A stretch of 64,000 nt of DNA from Acidobacteriota bacterium (GCA_022711665.1 JAKLEN010000008.1:112906-176905), one strand, 5' to 3'. Shown: positions 27,984 to 36,619, counted from the first letter of the stretch. Made by a program: numbers and translations. Notes: generated from the sequence alone by a model not told the origin.

Positions 27984-28003
27984 GGCGGCCCATTCAGGCC
28001 GCC
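27984..28003 (+). terminator. Hairpin after the ABC-F gene, before the pst promoter
   Basis: GGCGGCC-CATTCA-GGCCGCC is a perfect 7-bp stem with a 6-base loop, 25 bases after the ABC-F stop. No T tract follows. Confidence 0.45.
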
Positions 28004-28026
28004 TAGGCGAGCCGACAGGCCGGGGT

Positions 28027-28054
28027 TTGACCCTATCCGTCTTTACGATATAAT
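28027..28054 (+). promoter_or_regulatory. Promoter of the pst operon
   Basis: TTGACC (28027-28032), a 16-base spacer and TATAAT (28049-28054), 29 bases before the pstS ATG. I see no convincing PhoB-type direct repeat, so the operon may not follow the E. coli pattern of control. Confidence 0.6.
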
Positions 28055-28083
28055 TCTCCCCTGATGGGCCACTCCGGAATGAC

Positions 28084-28884
28084 ATGAAGCACCGTCGGAC
28101 CGCTCTCCTGCTGTTCGCCCTGGTCGTCGCCTTTTCGCCGGCCTGCCGCCGGCCCGGAGGAGGCTCCGAGCTGATCCTGGCCGGCTCGACCAGCATCCAG
28201 CCTTTCGCCGACAAGTGGGCCGAGGTCTTCATGCAGAGCCATCCCGACTTCGGCGTCAACGTCCAGGGCGGCGGCTCGAGCGCCGGCATCCAGGCCTGCA
28301 AGAGCGGCGCCTGCCAGATCGGCATGTCCTCCCGCGAGCTCAAGGGCGACGAGCTGGACCTCGTCGCCGTCGTCATCGCCCGGGACGGCCTGGCCGTCGT
28401 GGTCCATCCCTCTAATCCCGTCCGCGCCCTCCGGACGTCGGACGTCAAGCAGATCTTCGCCGGCGACATCATGAGCTGGCGGCCGCTGGGGGGCCCGGAC
28501 AAGCGGATCACGGTCGTCACCCGGGAGGAGGGCTCGGGCACGCGGGGCGCCTTCCAGGAGCTGGTCATGGGCAAGACCCGGATCTTCCGCGGCGCCATCA
28601 CCGAGGACTCCAACGGCACGGTCCGGGAGATCGTCGCCAACGACCCCTGCGCCGTCGGGTTCATCTCCCTGGGGCTGGTCAACGAGCAGGTCCGGGCCCT
28701 TGACCTCGACGGGGCGGCGGCCACCGACGAGAATATCGGGAACGGCCGCTACAAGCTCGTCCGCCCGTTCCTTTTCGTCAGCCGGGGAGAGCCGGCCGGG
28801 CGGGCCAGGGAATTCATCGACTTCGTCCTGTCCGCGGCCGGGCAGGAGCTGGTCCGGAAGGAGGGCCTCCTCCCGGTCCGCTGA
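28084..28884 (+). CDS. pstS: Phosphate ABC transporter substrate-binding lipoprotein
   Basis: A 266-residue binding protein with a lipobox (FSPAC, C21). After lipidation it should be anchored at the membrane and capture phosphate for the PstCA permease. LILAGSTSIQPFADKWAEVFM is the typical first strand-loop-helix with phosphate-contacting serines, VQGGGSSAGIQAC is the second anion site, and VVTREEGSGTRGAF the third. It is at the compact end of PstS sizes and belongs to the PBP_like_2 type. It is the first gene of a five-gene operon; pstC starts 22 bases after its stop. Confidence 0.93.
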   Translation: MKHRRTALLLFALVVAFSPACRRPGGGSELILAGSTSIQPFADKWAEVFMQSHPDFGVNVQGGGSSAGIQACKSGACQIGMSSRELKGDELDLVAVVIARDGLAVVVHPSNPVRALRTSDVKQIFAGDIMSWRPLGGPDKRITVVTREEGSGTRGAFQELVMGKTRIFRGAITEDSNGTVREIVANDPCAVGFISLGLVNEQVRALDLDGAAATDENIGNGRYKLVRPFLFVSRGEPAGRAREFIDFVLSAAGQELVRKEGLLPVR

Positions 28885-28906
28885 CCGGACGGGGAGAGGC
28901 GGGCGC

Positions 28907-29797
28907 ATGGCCGGACCGAAGAAAGCCGGGGCGGGGAACAGGCTCGAACGCAACGACCGTCTGATCCGGCTGGCCCTACTGGTCGTCGCCTTCTCGGCCG
29001 TCTCCGTTCTCCTGGTCATCACCGTCTTCATCGTCGGCCAGGGGACGCCGATCATGTTCCGCTACGGCTTCAAGAGCTTCCTGGCCGGATCGGATTGGTA
29101 CCCCTCCGAGAAGCTCTTCGGCCTCTGGCCGATGATCGTCGGCTCGCTCTTCGTCACGGCCGGGGCCCTGGCCATCGGCGTTCCTTTCGGCCTGTCGTGC
29201 GCCATCGTCCTGACGGAGTTCGCCTCCAAGAGGGTCCGCGGCCTGATCAAGCCCGTGATCGAGCTCCTGGCCGGCATCCCGTCGGTCGTCTACGGCTTCA
29301 TGGGCGTCGTCATCCTCGTCCCCTTCATCCGCCGGACCTTCGGCGGCCCGGGCCTCTCGGTCCTGGCCGCCTCGATCATCCTCGGCGTCATGATCCTGCC
29401 GACGGTCATCTCCATCTCCGTCGACGCCCTCCAGGCCGTGCCGCCCTCCTACCGCGAAGGCTCGATCGCCCTCGGCGCGACCCGCTGGCAGACGGTCAAG
29501 ATGGTCCTCTTCCCGGCTGCCCGCTCGGGCATCATCGCCAGCATCATCCTGGGCATGGGCCGGGCCGTCGGCGAGACCATGGCCACGATCATGATCGCCG
29601 GCAACGCCGCCGAGATCCCCCGGTCGCTCCTGGCGCCCGTCCGCACCCTGACCTCGAACGTCGCCCTGGAGATGGGCTACGCCACTGGCGAGCACCGCGA
29701 GGCCCTCTTCGCCACGGGGGTCGTCCTCTTCGTCATCATCATGGTCCTCAACACGATCGCCAACGCCACCTCGGCCAAGAGGAGGAAGGCCCCGTGA
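28907..29797 (+). CDS. pstC: Phosphate ABC transporter permease PstC
   Basis: A 296-residue membrane protein with about six helices. The N-terminal helix (RLALLVVAFSAVSVLLVITVFI) precedes a periplasmic segment, then helices around 85-110, 125-150, 160-185, 215-235 and 260-285. The ATP-binding-partner EAA-type loop includes SYREGSIALGATRWQTVKMVLFPAARSGI. It pairs with PstA to form the phosphate channel. GGGGAGAGG precedes the ATG at 28907. Its stop overlaps the pstA start as GTGA. Confidence 0.92.
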   Translation: MAGPKKAGAGNRLERNDRLIRLALLVVAFSAVSVLLVITVFIVGQGTPIMFRYGFKSFLAGSDWYPSEKLFGLWPMIVGSLFVTAGALAIGVPFGLSCAIVLTEFASKRVRGLIKPVIELLAGIPSVVYGFMGVVILVPFIRRTFGGPGLSVLAASIILGVMILPTVISISVDALQAVPPSYREGSIALGATRWQTVKMVLFPAARSGIIASIILGMGRAVGETMATIMIAGNAAEIPRSLLAPVRTLTSNVALEMGYATGEHREALFATGVVLFVIIMVLNTIANATSAKRRKAP

Positions 29798-30633
29798 GGC
29801 GCCTGGCCCCCAGCGCAGAGGAGAAAGCCGCCCGGGCCGGCCTGTGGGCCCTGACGCTGATCACCGTCGCCGTGCTGTGCTTCATCATCCTCTTCATTTT
29901 GCGCCGCGGCCTGCCCGTCCTCAGCTTCGAGTTCCTGACCGCCAACCCGGTGGACATGGGCAAGGCCGGCGGCATCTTCTCGACCGTGGTCGGGACCGTC
30001 GCGCTGACCGTCCTGGCCGTCCTCATCGCCGCCCCGCTCGGGGTCGGCACGGCCATCTACCTGACGGAATACACCTGGGGCGGGCCGGTGACGCGGATCA
30101 TCCGCTTCGGGGCCGAGTGCCTGGCCGGCATACCCTCGATCATCTTCGGCCTGTTCGGCTTCATCCTCTTCGTCACCAAGCTCAAGTTCGGCTGGTCGAT
30201 CCTCAGCGGCGGGCTGACCCTGGCCTTCATGCTCCTGCCGACCATCATCCGGACCTCCGAGGAGGCCATCAAGAGCGTCCCCCCCGAGTACCGCAAGGTC
30301 AGCTTCTCCCTGGGCAGCACCAAGTGGCAGACCGTGACCCGGGTCGTCCTGCCGTCGGCCCTGCCGGGCATAGTCACCGGCATCGTCCTGAGCATCGGCC
30401 GGAGCATCGGCGAGACGGCCGCCACGATCTTCACCGCCGGCAGCGCCCTGCGGCTGCCGACGTCGCTGTTCTCGTCGAGCCGGACCATGGCCGTCCACTT
30501 CTACATCCTGGCCCGCGAGGGCATCTCGATGCCCAACGCCTACGGCACGGCGGCCATCCTGATCATCGCCATCCTGGGCATCAATTTACTGACGTATTTC
30601 CTGATGAACCGCTTCATCAGGAAATATTCCTAG
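29794..30633 (+). CDS. pstA: Phosphate ABC transporter permease PstA
   Basis: A 279-residue membrane protein beginning with GTG inside the pstC stop (GTGA overlap). Six helices can be followed, with the EAA-type cytoplasmic loop EYRKVSFSLGSTKWQTVTRVVLPSALPGI that docks on the ATPase. It forms the channel with PstC. The last codons encode NRFIRKYS and contain a perfect 14-bp inverted repeat, listed separately. pstB1 starts two bases after the stop codon. Confidence 0.92.
   Translation: MRRLAPSAEEKAARAGLWALTLITVAVLCFIILFILRRGLPVLSFEFLTANPVDMGKAGGIFSTVVGTVALTVLAVLIAAPLGVGTAIYLTEYTWGGPVTRIIRFGAECLAGIPSIIFGLFGFILFVTKLKFGWSILSGGLTLAFMLLPTIIRTSEEAIKSVPPEYRKVSFSLGSTKWQTVTRVVLPSALPGIVTGIVLSIGRSIGETAATIFTAGSALRLPTSLFSSSRTMAVHFYILAREGISMPNAYGTAAILIIAILGINLLTYFLMNRFIRKYS
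30595..30626 (+). repeat. Perfect 14-bp inverted repeat in the 3' end of pstA
   Basis: TATTTCCTGATGAA (30595-30608), a 4-base loop CCGC and TTCATCAGGAAATA (30613-30626) form a perfect hairpin inside the coding end of pstA, five bases before its stop codon. It is AT-rich in a GC-rich setting, which makes chance less likely. Such a stem between permease and ATPase genes could stabilise upstream mRNA, mark an RNase site or tune pstB translation. Confidence 0.85.
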
Positions 30634-30635
30634 CC

Positions 30636-31394
30636 ATGAGCGATATCGCCATCGAGATCCGGGGCTTCAGCCAGTACTTCGGCCAGGTCCGCAAGATCAA
30701 CGGCCTGGACCTGGACGTGCGGCGGCATGAGATCCTGGGCATCATCGGCCCCGCCCGGAGCGGCAAATCGACCTTTCTCTGCGCCCTCAACCGCCTCAAC
30801 GACCTCGTTCGCGGCTCCCGCCACGAGGGAGCCATCGTCGTCGAGGGCCGCGATATCTACGCCCCCGACGTCGACGTGGTCGAGCTGCGCCGCCGGCTGG
30901 GCATGGTCTTCGCCACGCCCGTCCCCCTGCCGCGCTCGATCTACGAGAACGTCGCTTTCGGCGCCCGGCGGGCGGGCGTCCGCCGGCGCGACGAGCTCGA
31001 CGCCATCGTCCGGGACAGCCTGGAGAAGGGCGGGCTCTGGGAGGAGGTCCTCGACCGCCTGGAGTCGAGCGGCCAAAAGCTCTCGGGCGGGCAGCAGCAG
31101 CGCCTCTGCCTGGCCCGCATCCTGGCCGTCAAGCCGGAGTTCATCCTCCTCGACGAGCCGACCTCCGGCCTCGACCCCATCTCGACGATGAAGATCGAGG
31201 AATCGCTGCGCCGGCTGAAGAAGGATTACACCATCATCCTGGTCACCAACAACACCAAGCAGGCGGCCCGCGTCGCCGACCGGACGGCCTTCTTCCTGAA
31301 CGGCGGGCTGGTCGAGGTCGGCCCGACGGCCAAGATCTTCACCGCCCCCGACGATCGGCGGACCGACGACTACCTCCGGGGCAGGTTCGGGTAA
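30636..31394 (+). CDS. pstB: PstB-like phosphate ATPase 1, with altered Q- and H-loops
   Basis: A 252-residue ABC ATPase of the PstB family. Walker A is GPARSGKST (38-46), signature LSGGQ (149-153) and Walker B LLDE with E174 intact. Two key residues are changed: the Q-loop glutamine is A93 (GMVFATPVP, where PstB normally has VFQxPNPFP), and the switch histidine is N205 (LVTNNTKQAA, normally VTHNMQQAA). The Walker A loop also carries an arginine in place of the usual glycine. These changes would impair ATP hydrolysis at its own site while leaving the signature able to complete the partner site. It overlaps nothing and is followed 6 bases later by a second pstB. Confidence 0.93.
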   Translation: MSDIAIEIRGFSQYFGQVRKINGLDLDVRRHEILGIIGPARSGKSTFLCALNRLNDLVRGSRHEGAIVVEGRDIYAPDVDVVELRRRLGMVFATPVPLPRSIYENVAFGARRAGVRRRDELDAIVRDSLEKGGLWEEVLDRLESSGQKLSGGQQQRLCLARILAVKPEFILLDEPTSGLDPISTMKIEESLRRLKKDYTIILVTNNTKQAARVADRTAFFLNGGLVEVGPTAKIFTAPDDRRTDDYLRGRFG

Positions 31395-31400
31395 ACGGCC

Positions 31401-32153
31401 ATGGCCATCATCGAAGTCCGCGACCTCGACTTCTTCTACGGCAAGTTCCAGGCCCTGAAAAAGATCAACCTGGACATCGAGCGGAACCGCATCACGGCGC
31501 TCATCGGGCCGTCGGGCTGCGGCAAGACGACCTTCCTCCGGACGCTCGACCGCATGGCCGACCTCATCGACGGCGTCAGCGTGACGGGCCGGATCCTCAT
31601 CGACGGCCGGGACATCTACGCCCCCGGGACCGACCTCCTGGCTCTGCGGAAGAAGGTCGGCATGGTCTTCCAGCGGCCCAATCCCTTCCCTCTCAGCGTC
31701 TACGACAACGTCGTCTACGGGCTCCGGGTCCACGGCCTCCGCGACCCCCGGGCCCTCGAGGCCCGGCTGATCCGCAGCCTCGAGGCCGTCCACCTCTGGG
31801 ACGAGCTCAAGAGCCGTCTGGACGAGAACGCCCTGCGGCTCTCGGGCGAGCAGCAGCAGCGGCTGTGCATCGCCCGGCTGCTGGCGGTCGAGCCGGAGAT
31901 CCTGCTGATGGACGAGCCCTGCTCGGCCCTGGACCTGGCGGCCACGGCTGCCATCGAGGACCTCATGGCCGAGCTCAAGAAGCGCTACACCATCGTCATC
32001 GTCACCCACAACATGCAGCAGGCGGCCCGCGTCTCCGACGTCACCGGCTACTTCCTGCTCGGCGAGCTGGTCGAGATCGGGGAGACCCGGCGCGTCTTCA
32101 CCGCGCCCCGCGATCCCCGGACCGAGGACTACATCACCGGCCGCTTCGGTTGA
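31401..32153 (+). CDS. pstB: PstB-like phosphate ATPase 2, with LSGEQ signature
   Basis: A 250-residue ABC ATPase of the PstB family. Walker [10 protein letters not shown] (36-44), Q-loop Q91 in VFQRPNPFP, Walker B with E172 and switch H203 in VTHNMQQAA are all canonical. The signature is LSGEQ (147-151) instead of LSGGQ, a change in the residue that contacts ATP gamma-phosphate from the opposite subunit. Together with the altered neighbour this gives a complementary pair. It is the last gene of the operon; no phoU follows, although phoU often closes pst operons. Confidence 0.93.
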   Translation: MAIIEVRDLDFFYGKFQALKKINLDIERNRITALIGPSGCGKTTFLRTLDRMADLIDGVSVTGRILIDGRDIYAPGTDLLALRKKVGMVFQRPNPFPLSVYDNVVYGLRVHGLRDPRALEARLIRSLEAVHLWDELKSRLDENALRLSGEQQQRLCIARLLAVEPEILLMDEPCSALDLAATAAIEDLMAELKKRYTIVIVTHNMQQAARVSDVTGYFLLGELVEIGETRRVFTAPRDPRTEDYITGRFG

Positions 32154-32201
32154 GGTCTGAGGTATAATGGACCACTTCCGAAGTCCGGGGAGGGACGAGC
32201 C

Positions 32202-33083
32202 ATGAACAGACAGGTCCTGAAGCCGATCCTGGCGGCCGTGGCCGCGGCCGCCTTGTCCGCGGCCTGCATCATGCTGCCGGCCCCCGAAGGGGACGATGCC
32301 GGCTGGCGGACGACCCCAGACGAAGAGGAGGCCGCGTCCCTCGGCCCGGAGTTCCGCCAGACCGTCGAATTCGCTCCGGGCGGCGCCGTATCGCTGGAGA
32401 ACGACTACGGCGACGTCGCCTTCTCGGGCTGGGACCGCGACGCTGTCGAAGTCGTGGCCCTGGCCGAGAAAGGGCCGGCCGGCGGGACCCGGGGCTCGTT
32501 CCGGACGGGCGGCTCCCGGACCTCCCGTCCCGACGTCGAGCTGCGGCGGACGGACGCCGGGCTCCTGGTCCGGTCGTCGACCTTCGAAGGCCCGGGCCGG
32601 CCGCCGGCCGTGTCCTTCGGCGTCCGCGTCCCCGCCTCGGTCGATCTCACCGGCATCCGGATCAGCGAAGGCGATCTGGTCGTCGCCGACGTCTACGGGC
32701 GCCTCGAGGCCTCGGTCGACGAGGGCCGACTGTCAGTAAGCAATTTTTCGGGATCGGTCCGGGGCACGGTCGGGACGGGCGACGCCGACGTCGAGGTCCT
32801 GGACTTCCGCGACGGCGACGAGATCAGCCTTTCGGTCCGCCGGGGCGACATCGTCCTGAGGCTGGAGGCGTCGGTCAACGCCATCGTCGAGGCGGACGCG
32901 CCCCATGGCCAGGTCGAAAGCGATTTCCCCCTGGGGCGCAAGCTGCCCGCCGCGGCCGTCAAGGGCTGGATCGGGCAGGGCGGGCCCAACATCCTGCTCC
33001 GGGCGGCGGAGGGCCGCATCCGGATCGTCAGGATCGTCGACAGCGCCGCCTCGGCCCGGGCCTCCGTGAGCGCCGGCCGCTAG
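32202..33083 (+). CDS. DUF4097-like beta-helix lipoprotein
   Basis: A 293-residue exported protein with lipobox cysteine C22 (LSAAC). The mature region begins with a disordered acidic segment, then repeating short strands: VSLENDYGDVAFSGWDRDAVEVVALAEK, VPASVDLTGIRISEGDLVVADVYGRLEASVDEGRLSVSNFSGSVRGTVGTGDADVEV. This is the pattern of DUF4097/adhesin-like beta-solenoid proteins. Function is unknown for the family. TATAAT at 32163-32168 suggests its own promoter rather than membership of the pst operon. It converges on the radical SAM gene. Confidence 0.75.
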   Translation: MNRQVLKPILAAVAAAALSAACIMLPAPEGDDAGWRTTPDEEEAASLGPEFRQTVEFAPGGAVSLENDYGDVAFSGWDRDAVEVVALAEKGPAGGTRGSFRTGGSRTSRPDVELRRTDAGLLVRSSTFEGPGRPPAVSFGVRVPASVDLTGIRISEGDLVVADVYGRLEASVDEGRLSVSNFSGSVRGTVGTGDADVEVLDFRDGDEISLSVRRGDIVLRLEASVNAIVEADAPHGQVESDFPLGRKLPAAAVKGWIGQGGPNILLRAAEGRIRIVRIVDSAASARASVSAGR

Positions 33084-33092
33084 GCCGGCCGG

Positions 33093-34052
33093 TCATTTCC
33101 AGCGGAACGGTTTCTCCTTCCGGAAGTCCGGCATCAGGTGTTCGTCCGCCTGAAAGGCCTGGGGCTGGAGGAAGAGCTGCTCCAGCCCCAGCGCCAGGGC
33201 CGCGTCGGCCGCCCGCCGGTACTCGTCGGCCGCGACGCCCCGCTGGATCTCCTCCGGGGCCCTGAAGCAGGGATGGTATTGGCTCATCAGGCTCAGGCCG
33301 ATGAACGGCGAGAGGTTCCGGCCGACCCAGTCCAGCAGGAGGAGGGTGTCCTCGACCGCGCCCGGCAGGATGAGATGGCGGACGATCAGGCCGCGGCGGG
33401 CCGTGCCGTCCGGGCCGATGTCCAGGGCCGGCTGCTGCAGCGACATCTCCTTGACGGCCTGGGAGGCTTTTTCGAAATAGTCGGGCGCGGCGGAATACCG
33501 CCCGGAGAGCCCGGCGGAATGATACTTGAGATCGGGCAGGTAGATGTCGACGATGCCTTCGAGCGCCCGGATGACCTCGAGGCCGTCGTAGCCGTTGGAG
33601 TTCCAGACGAGAGGCAGGGCCAGCCCGCCTTCGAGGGCCAGGCGCAGGGCCCTCAGGATCGGCAGAGCGACGTGGCTCGGCGAGACGAGGTTGATGTTGC
33701 GCGCCCCCCGGGCCTGGAGGTCGAGCATCATGGCCGCCAGGTCCTCGTCGGAAACCGGCCGGCCCTCGAGAAGCCAGCTCAGCTGGTAGTTCTGGCAGAA
33801 CAGGCACTTGAGATTGCAGCCGGTGAAGAAGATCGTCCCCGACCCCGAACGGCCGCTTATGACCGGCTCCTCGCCGAAGTGGAGCAGGGCGTGGGAGACG
33901 GAGGCCAGGCCTCCGGTCCGGCAGACGCCGCCGGCGCCCGCCGTCCGGTCGACGCGGCAGTCCCTGGGGCAGAGCGTGCAGGACTTCTCGAGCGGGGAGA
34001 GGCGGTCCAGGGCCCTGCCGACGAGCTCGATCTTCCGGGCCGCGGCGGTCAT
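33093..34052 (-). CDS. PflX-like radical SAM protein
   Basis: A 319-residue radical SAM protein. The cluster motif CNLKCLFC (about 79-86) follows the FTG strand. A cysteine-rich N-terminus (CTLCPRDCRVDR and GVCR, about 25-44) is typical of the PflX/COG1313 group, which resembles pyruvate-formate-lyase activases but whose target is unsettled. Further family marks are VWNSNGYDGLEVIRAL and VRHLILPGAVEDT. No glycyl-radical enzyme lies in the window, so its target must be elsewhere. Assignment to the family is firm; the reaction is not. Confidence 0.85.
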   Translation of the reverse strand: MTAAARKIELVGRALDRLSPLEKSCTLCPRDCRVDRTAGAGGVCRTGGLASVSHALLHFGEEPVISGRSGSGTIFFTGCNLKCLFCQNYQLSWLLEGRPVSDEDLAAMMLDLQARGARNINLVSPSHVALPILRALRLALEGGLALPLVWNSNGYDGLEVIRALEGIVDIYLPDLKYHSAGLSGRYSAAPDYFEKASQAVKEMSLQQPALDIGPDGTARRGLIVRHLILPGAVEDTLLLLDWVGRNLSPFIGLSLMSQYHPCFRAPEEIQRGVAADEYRRAADAALALGLEQLFLQPQAFQADEHLMPDFRKEKPFRWK

Positions 34053-34125
34053 GGCCCTATCTTACCATAAGGGGCCGCCGCCTCGGGGGACCGTACCGCC
34101 CGGGCCGTCGTCCCCTCCGGCGGGT

Positions 34126-34154
34126 TTGATTCCCGCCTCCGCCGCGGGTATAGT
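34126..34154 (+). promoter_or_regulatory. Promoter of dedA, leaderless spacing
   Basis: TTGATT (34126-34131), a 17-base spacer and TATAGT (34149-34154). Only 9 bases separate the -10 from the ATG at 34164, and no Shine-Dalgarno is present. Confidence 0.6.
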
Positions 34155-34163
34155 AGGGGACTC

Positions 34164-34822
<659 letters not shown>

Positions 34823-34823
<1 letters not shown>

Positions 34824-34840
34824 CCGGCGGCCGCGCCGGC
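34823..34840. terminator. Hairpin between convergent dedA and surE
   Basis: GCCGGC-GGCCGC-GCCGGC forms a 6-bp stem between the converging ends of dedA and surE. The evidence is structural only. Confidence 0.4.
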
Positions 34841-34848
34841 TCCGGACC

Positions 34849-35664
34849 CTATTCCCGTTCGGCCTCGCGGAGCGCCCGGGCCAGGCGCCGCAGCTTGGCC
34901 GCGCCCAGGGCGCGATGGGCGGTCATGTCGGTCTGCAGCGGGGTCAGGGAGACATAGCCGGCGTGGGCGGCCACGACGTCCGTGCCGGCGTCGCCGACCC
35001 GGCGGGGCGTGCCCGTCCCGATCCAGTAGTAGGAGGCGTTGCGGGGATCGGTCTTCTCGATGATCTCGGGATCGTAGAACTTCCAGCCCAGGCGGGTGAT
35101 CTTGACGCCTTTGACCGGCGGCGGCGGGATGTTGACGTTGAGGGCCGTGCCAGCGGGCAGGCCGCGGGCCAGGACATCGGCGGCGATGCGGCGCACGATC
35201 GCGGCCGCCGCCTTCAGGTCGAAGCGGCCCCGCGCGTCCGGCAGGAGCGAGACGGCGATCGAGGGGATGCCGTGGAAGGAGCCCTGGATGGCCCCGGCCA
35301 CGGTCCCCGAGTAGTTGATGTCCTGCTGGCCCACGTTCGGTCCCGGGTTCGGGCCCGAGACGATGAGGTCCGGCCGCCGCGGCAGGAACTTCTGCAGGGC
35401 GAAGTAGACGCAGTCGACGGGCGTGCCCTCGACGGCCCAGACCCGCGGCTTGATCCGCTGGGCCCGCAGGGGCTGGCGCAGGGTGACGGCCAGGGAGCAG
35501 GCGCTCTTCTCCCGGTCCGGCGCGACGATGTAGGTCGTGCCAAGCGCGCCCAGCGCCCGGAAGAGGGACTGGATGGTCTCGCGGTAGAACCCGTCGTCGT
35601 TGGTCAGGAGGATGACCGGGCGTTTGCCCCCGCGGCTCGCCTTGGTCCGGGCCGTGGCGTTCAC
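34849..35664 (-). CDS. surE: 5'/3'-nucleotidase SurE
   Basis: A 271-residue phosphatase acting on nucleoside monophosphates and sometimes polyphosphate. LLTNDDGF (D23, D24) is the metal site, with APDREKSACS and SGPNPGPNVGQQDINYSGTV completing the active centre; the usual SGxNxGxN reads SGPNPGPN. SurE can act in survival and in archaeal-type nucleotide metabolism. The ATG overlaps the stop of the upstream cupin gene by ATGA, so the two are translationally coupled. Confidence 0.9.
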   Translation of the reverse strand: MNATARTKASRGGKRPVILLTNDDGFYRETIQSLFRALGALGTTYIVAPDREKSACSLAVTLRQPLRAQRIKPRVWAVEGTPVDCVYFALQKFLPRRPDLIVSGPNPGPNVGQQDINYSGTVAGAIQGSFHGIPSIAVSLLPDARGRFDLKAAAAIVRRIAADVLARGLPAGTALNVNIPPPPVKGVKITRLGWKFYDPEIIEKTDPRNASYYWIGTGTPRRVGDAGTDVVAAHAGYVSLTPLQTDMTAHRALGAAKLRRLARALREAERE

Positions 35665-36014
35665 GAGGGCTTCTTGATCATGACCAGGAGCATCTTGAAC
35701 CGGGTCACCGCCTTGAGGGCGTGCGGCACGGCGGCCGGCATGATGATCATGTCGCCCGGCTTGATCCGGTTGGGACGTCCGCCTATCGCGACGTCGGCCC
35801 GGCCTTCGAGGCCGATGACCAGGGCGTCGTAGGGGGCCGTGTGCTCGCTCAGCTGCTCGCCCTTGGCGAAGGCGAAGGCGGTCACCGTGCCGGCCTTCCG
35901 GCTGATGATCTCGCGGCTGACGATCGCCTTGTCCTGATAGGCGACCAGGCCGGCCAGGGCGAGGGCCCGGCCCTTCAGATCGTCGGTGGTTTTATCCTTC
36001 TTCGTCGCGGCCAT
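35661..36014 (-). CDS. Cupin-domain protein downstream of tRNA-Pro(GGG)
   Basis: A 117-residue single-domain cupin. Motif 1 region is KGEQLSEHTAPYDALVIGLEGRADVAIGG (about 52-80), with histidine in the EHTAPYD stretch, and motif 2 is MPAAVPHALKAV (about 93-104). GAGGAG lies 6-10 bases before the ATG. The tRNA-Pro(GGG) gene ends 52 bases upstream on the same strand, and surE starts within its stop codon, so tRNA, cupin and surE may share a transcript. It is a different cupin subtype from the one at 16534-16893, though both follow a tRNA-Pro. Confidence 0.75.
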   Translation of the reverse strand: MAATKKDKTTDDLKGRALALAGLVAYQDKAIVSREIISRKAGTVTAFAFAKGEQLSEHTAPYDALVIGLEGRADVAIGGRPNRIKPGDMIIMPAAVPHALKAVTRFKMLLVMIKKPS

Positions 36015-36066
36015 CGTCGGCTCCTCGGCCCCCGCCGGCGGCTGGGGGGATCTGCGGGGTGAGAGT

Positions 36067-36143
36067 TGGTCGGGACGGGCGGATTCGAACCGCCGACCCC
36101 ATGCACCCCAAGCATGTGCGCTACCAGGCTGCGCCACGTCCCG
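36067..36143 (-). tRNA. tRNA-Pro, anticodon GGG
   Basis: The minus strand gives acceptor CGGGACG/CGTCCCG, anticodon stem CATGC/GCATG with loop TTGGGGT (anticodon GGG) and T arm GGCGG-TTCGAAT-CCGCC. The 3' end ACCA is encoded, unlike tRNA-Pro(CGG). It reads CCC and CCU proline codons. A cupin gene starts 52 bases downstream on the same strand. Confidence 0.95.
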
Positions 36144-36181
36144 GACCAGGGCCACCTATTATAGCAGAATCGCGGCGCTTT

Positions 36182-36574
36182 TCAGGCCTTTTTTTTCCGT
36201 CCGCCGTCGAGCGCGGCGACGATGTCCTGGAGCTCGTCCCGGACGTTGTTGAGGGCCTTGCGGAGCCGCTCCGGATGGACCGGGTGGGAAGGGGCCAGAT
36301 GGAACTCCTCCTCGATCCGGCGCTTGATCCCGGCCATGGTCAGGGTCTTGGAAGCCATCAGCTCCTTGACCCGGGTGACGATGGCCACGTCCTGGCGGCG
36401 GAAGAACTTCTCGCCGGCGCCGGTCAGGCCGGCGCTGAGGAAAGGGAATTCCTCTTCCCAGGTCGCCAGCGTGGCCGGGTCGACGCCGGTCAGGCGGCTG
36501 ACCTCGTCGAGCTTGTAGACCAGCTTGGCCTTGTCGGCTTTCCCGTCTTTTGGTTGAGAGGCTTCCTTTTTCAC
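36182..36574 (-). CDS. MerR-family-like transcription regulator
   Basis: A 130-residue protein from the GTG at 36574. A winged-helix domain (LVYKLDEVSRLTGVDPATLATWEEEFPFLS, then FFRRQDVAIVTRVKELMASKTLTMAGIKRRIEEEF) matches the MerR HTH-and-wing pattern, where R-R in the wing contacts DNA. The remaining 30-40 residues form a helical dimerisation tail ending in KKK. GTG is chosen because a promoter (36591-36619) ends 16 bases upstream; no ATG is in frame within that stretch. The sensed signal is unknown. It is divergent from rarA, so it could regulate that promoter region. Confidence 0.75.
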   Translation of the reverse strand: MKKEASQPKDGKADKAKLVYKLDEVSRLTGVDPATLATWEEEFPFLSAGLTGAGEKFFRRQDVAIVTRVKELMASKTLTMAGIKRRIEEEFHLAPSHPVHPERLRKALNNVRDELQDIVAALDGGRKKKA

Positions 36575-36590
36575 GGTCGTCCGGAGGCCA

Positions 36591-36619
36591 AACTTAACAT
36601 GTTCCAGGGGTTTGGTCAA
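36591..36619 (-). promoter_or_regulatory. Promoter of the MerR-like gene
   Basis: On the minus strand TTGACC (36614-36619), a 17-base spacer and TAAGTT (36591-36596). A possible rarA -10 (TATAAT at 36657-36662) lies on the opposite strand. Confidence 0.55.
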
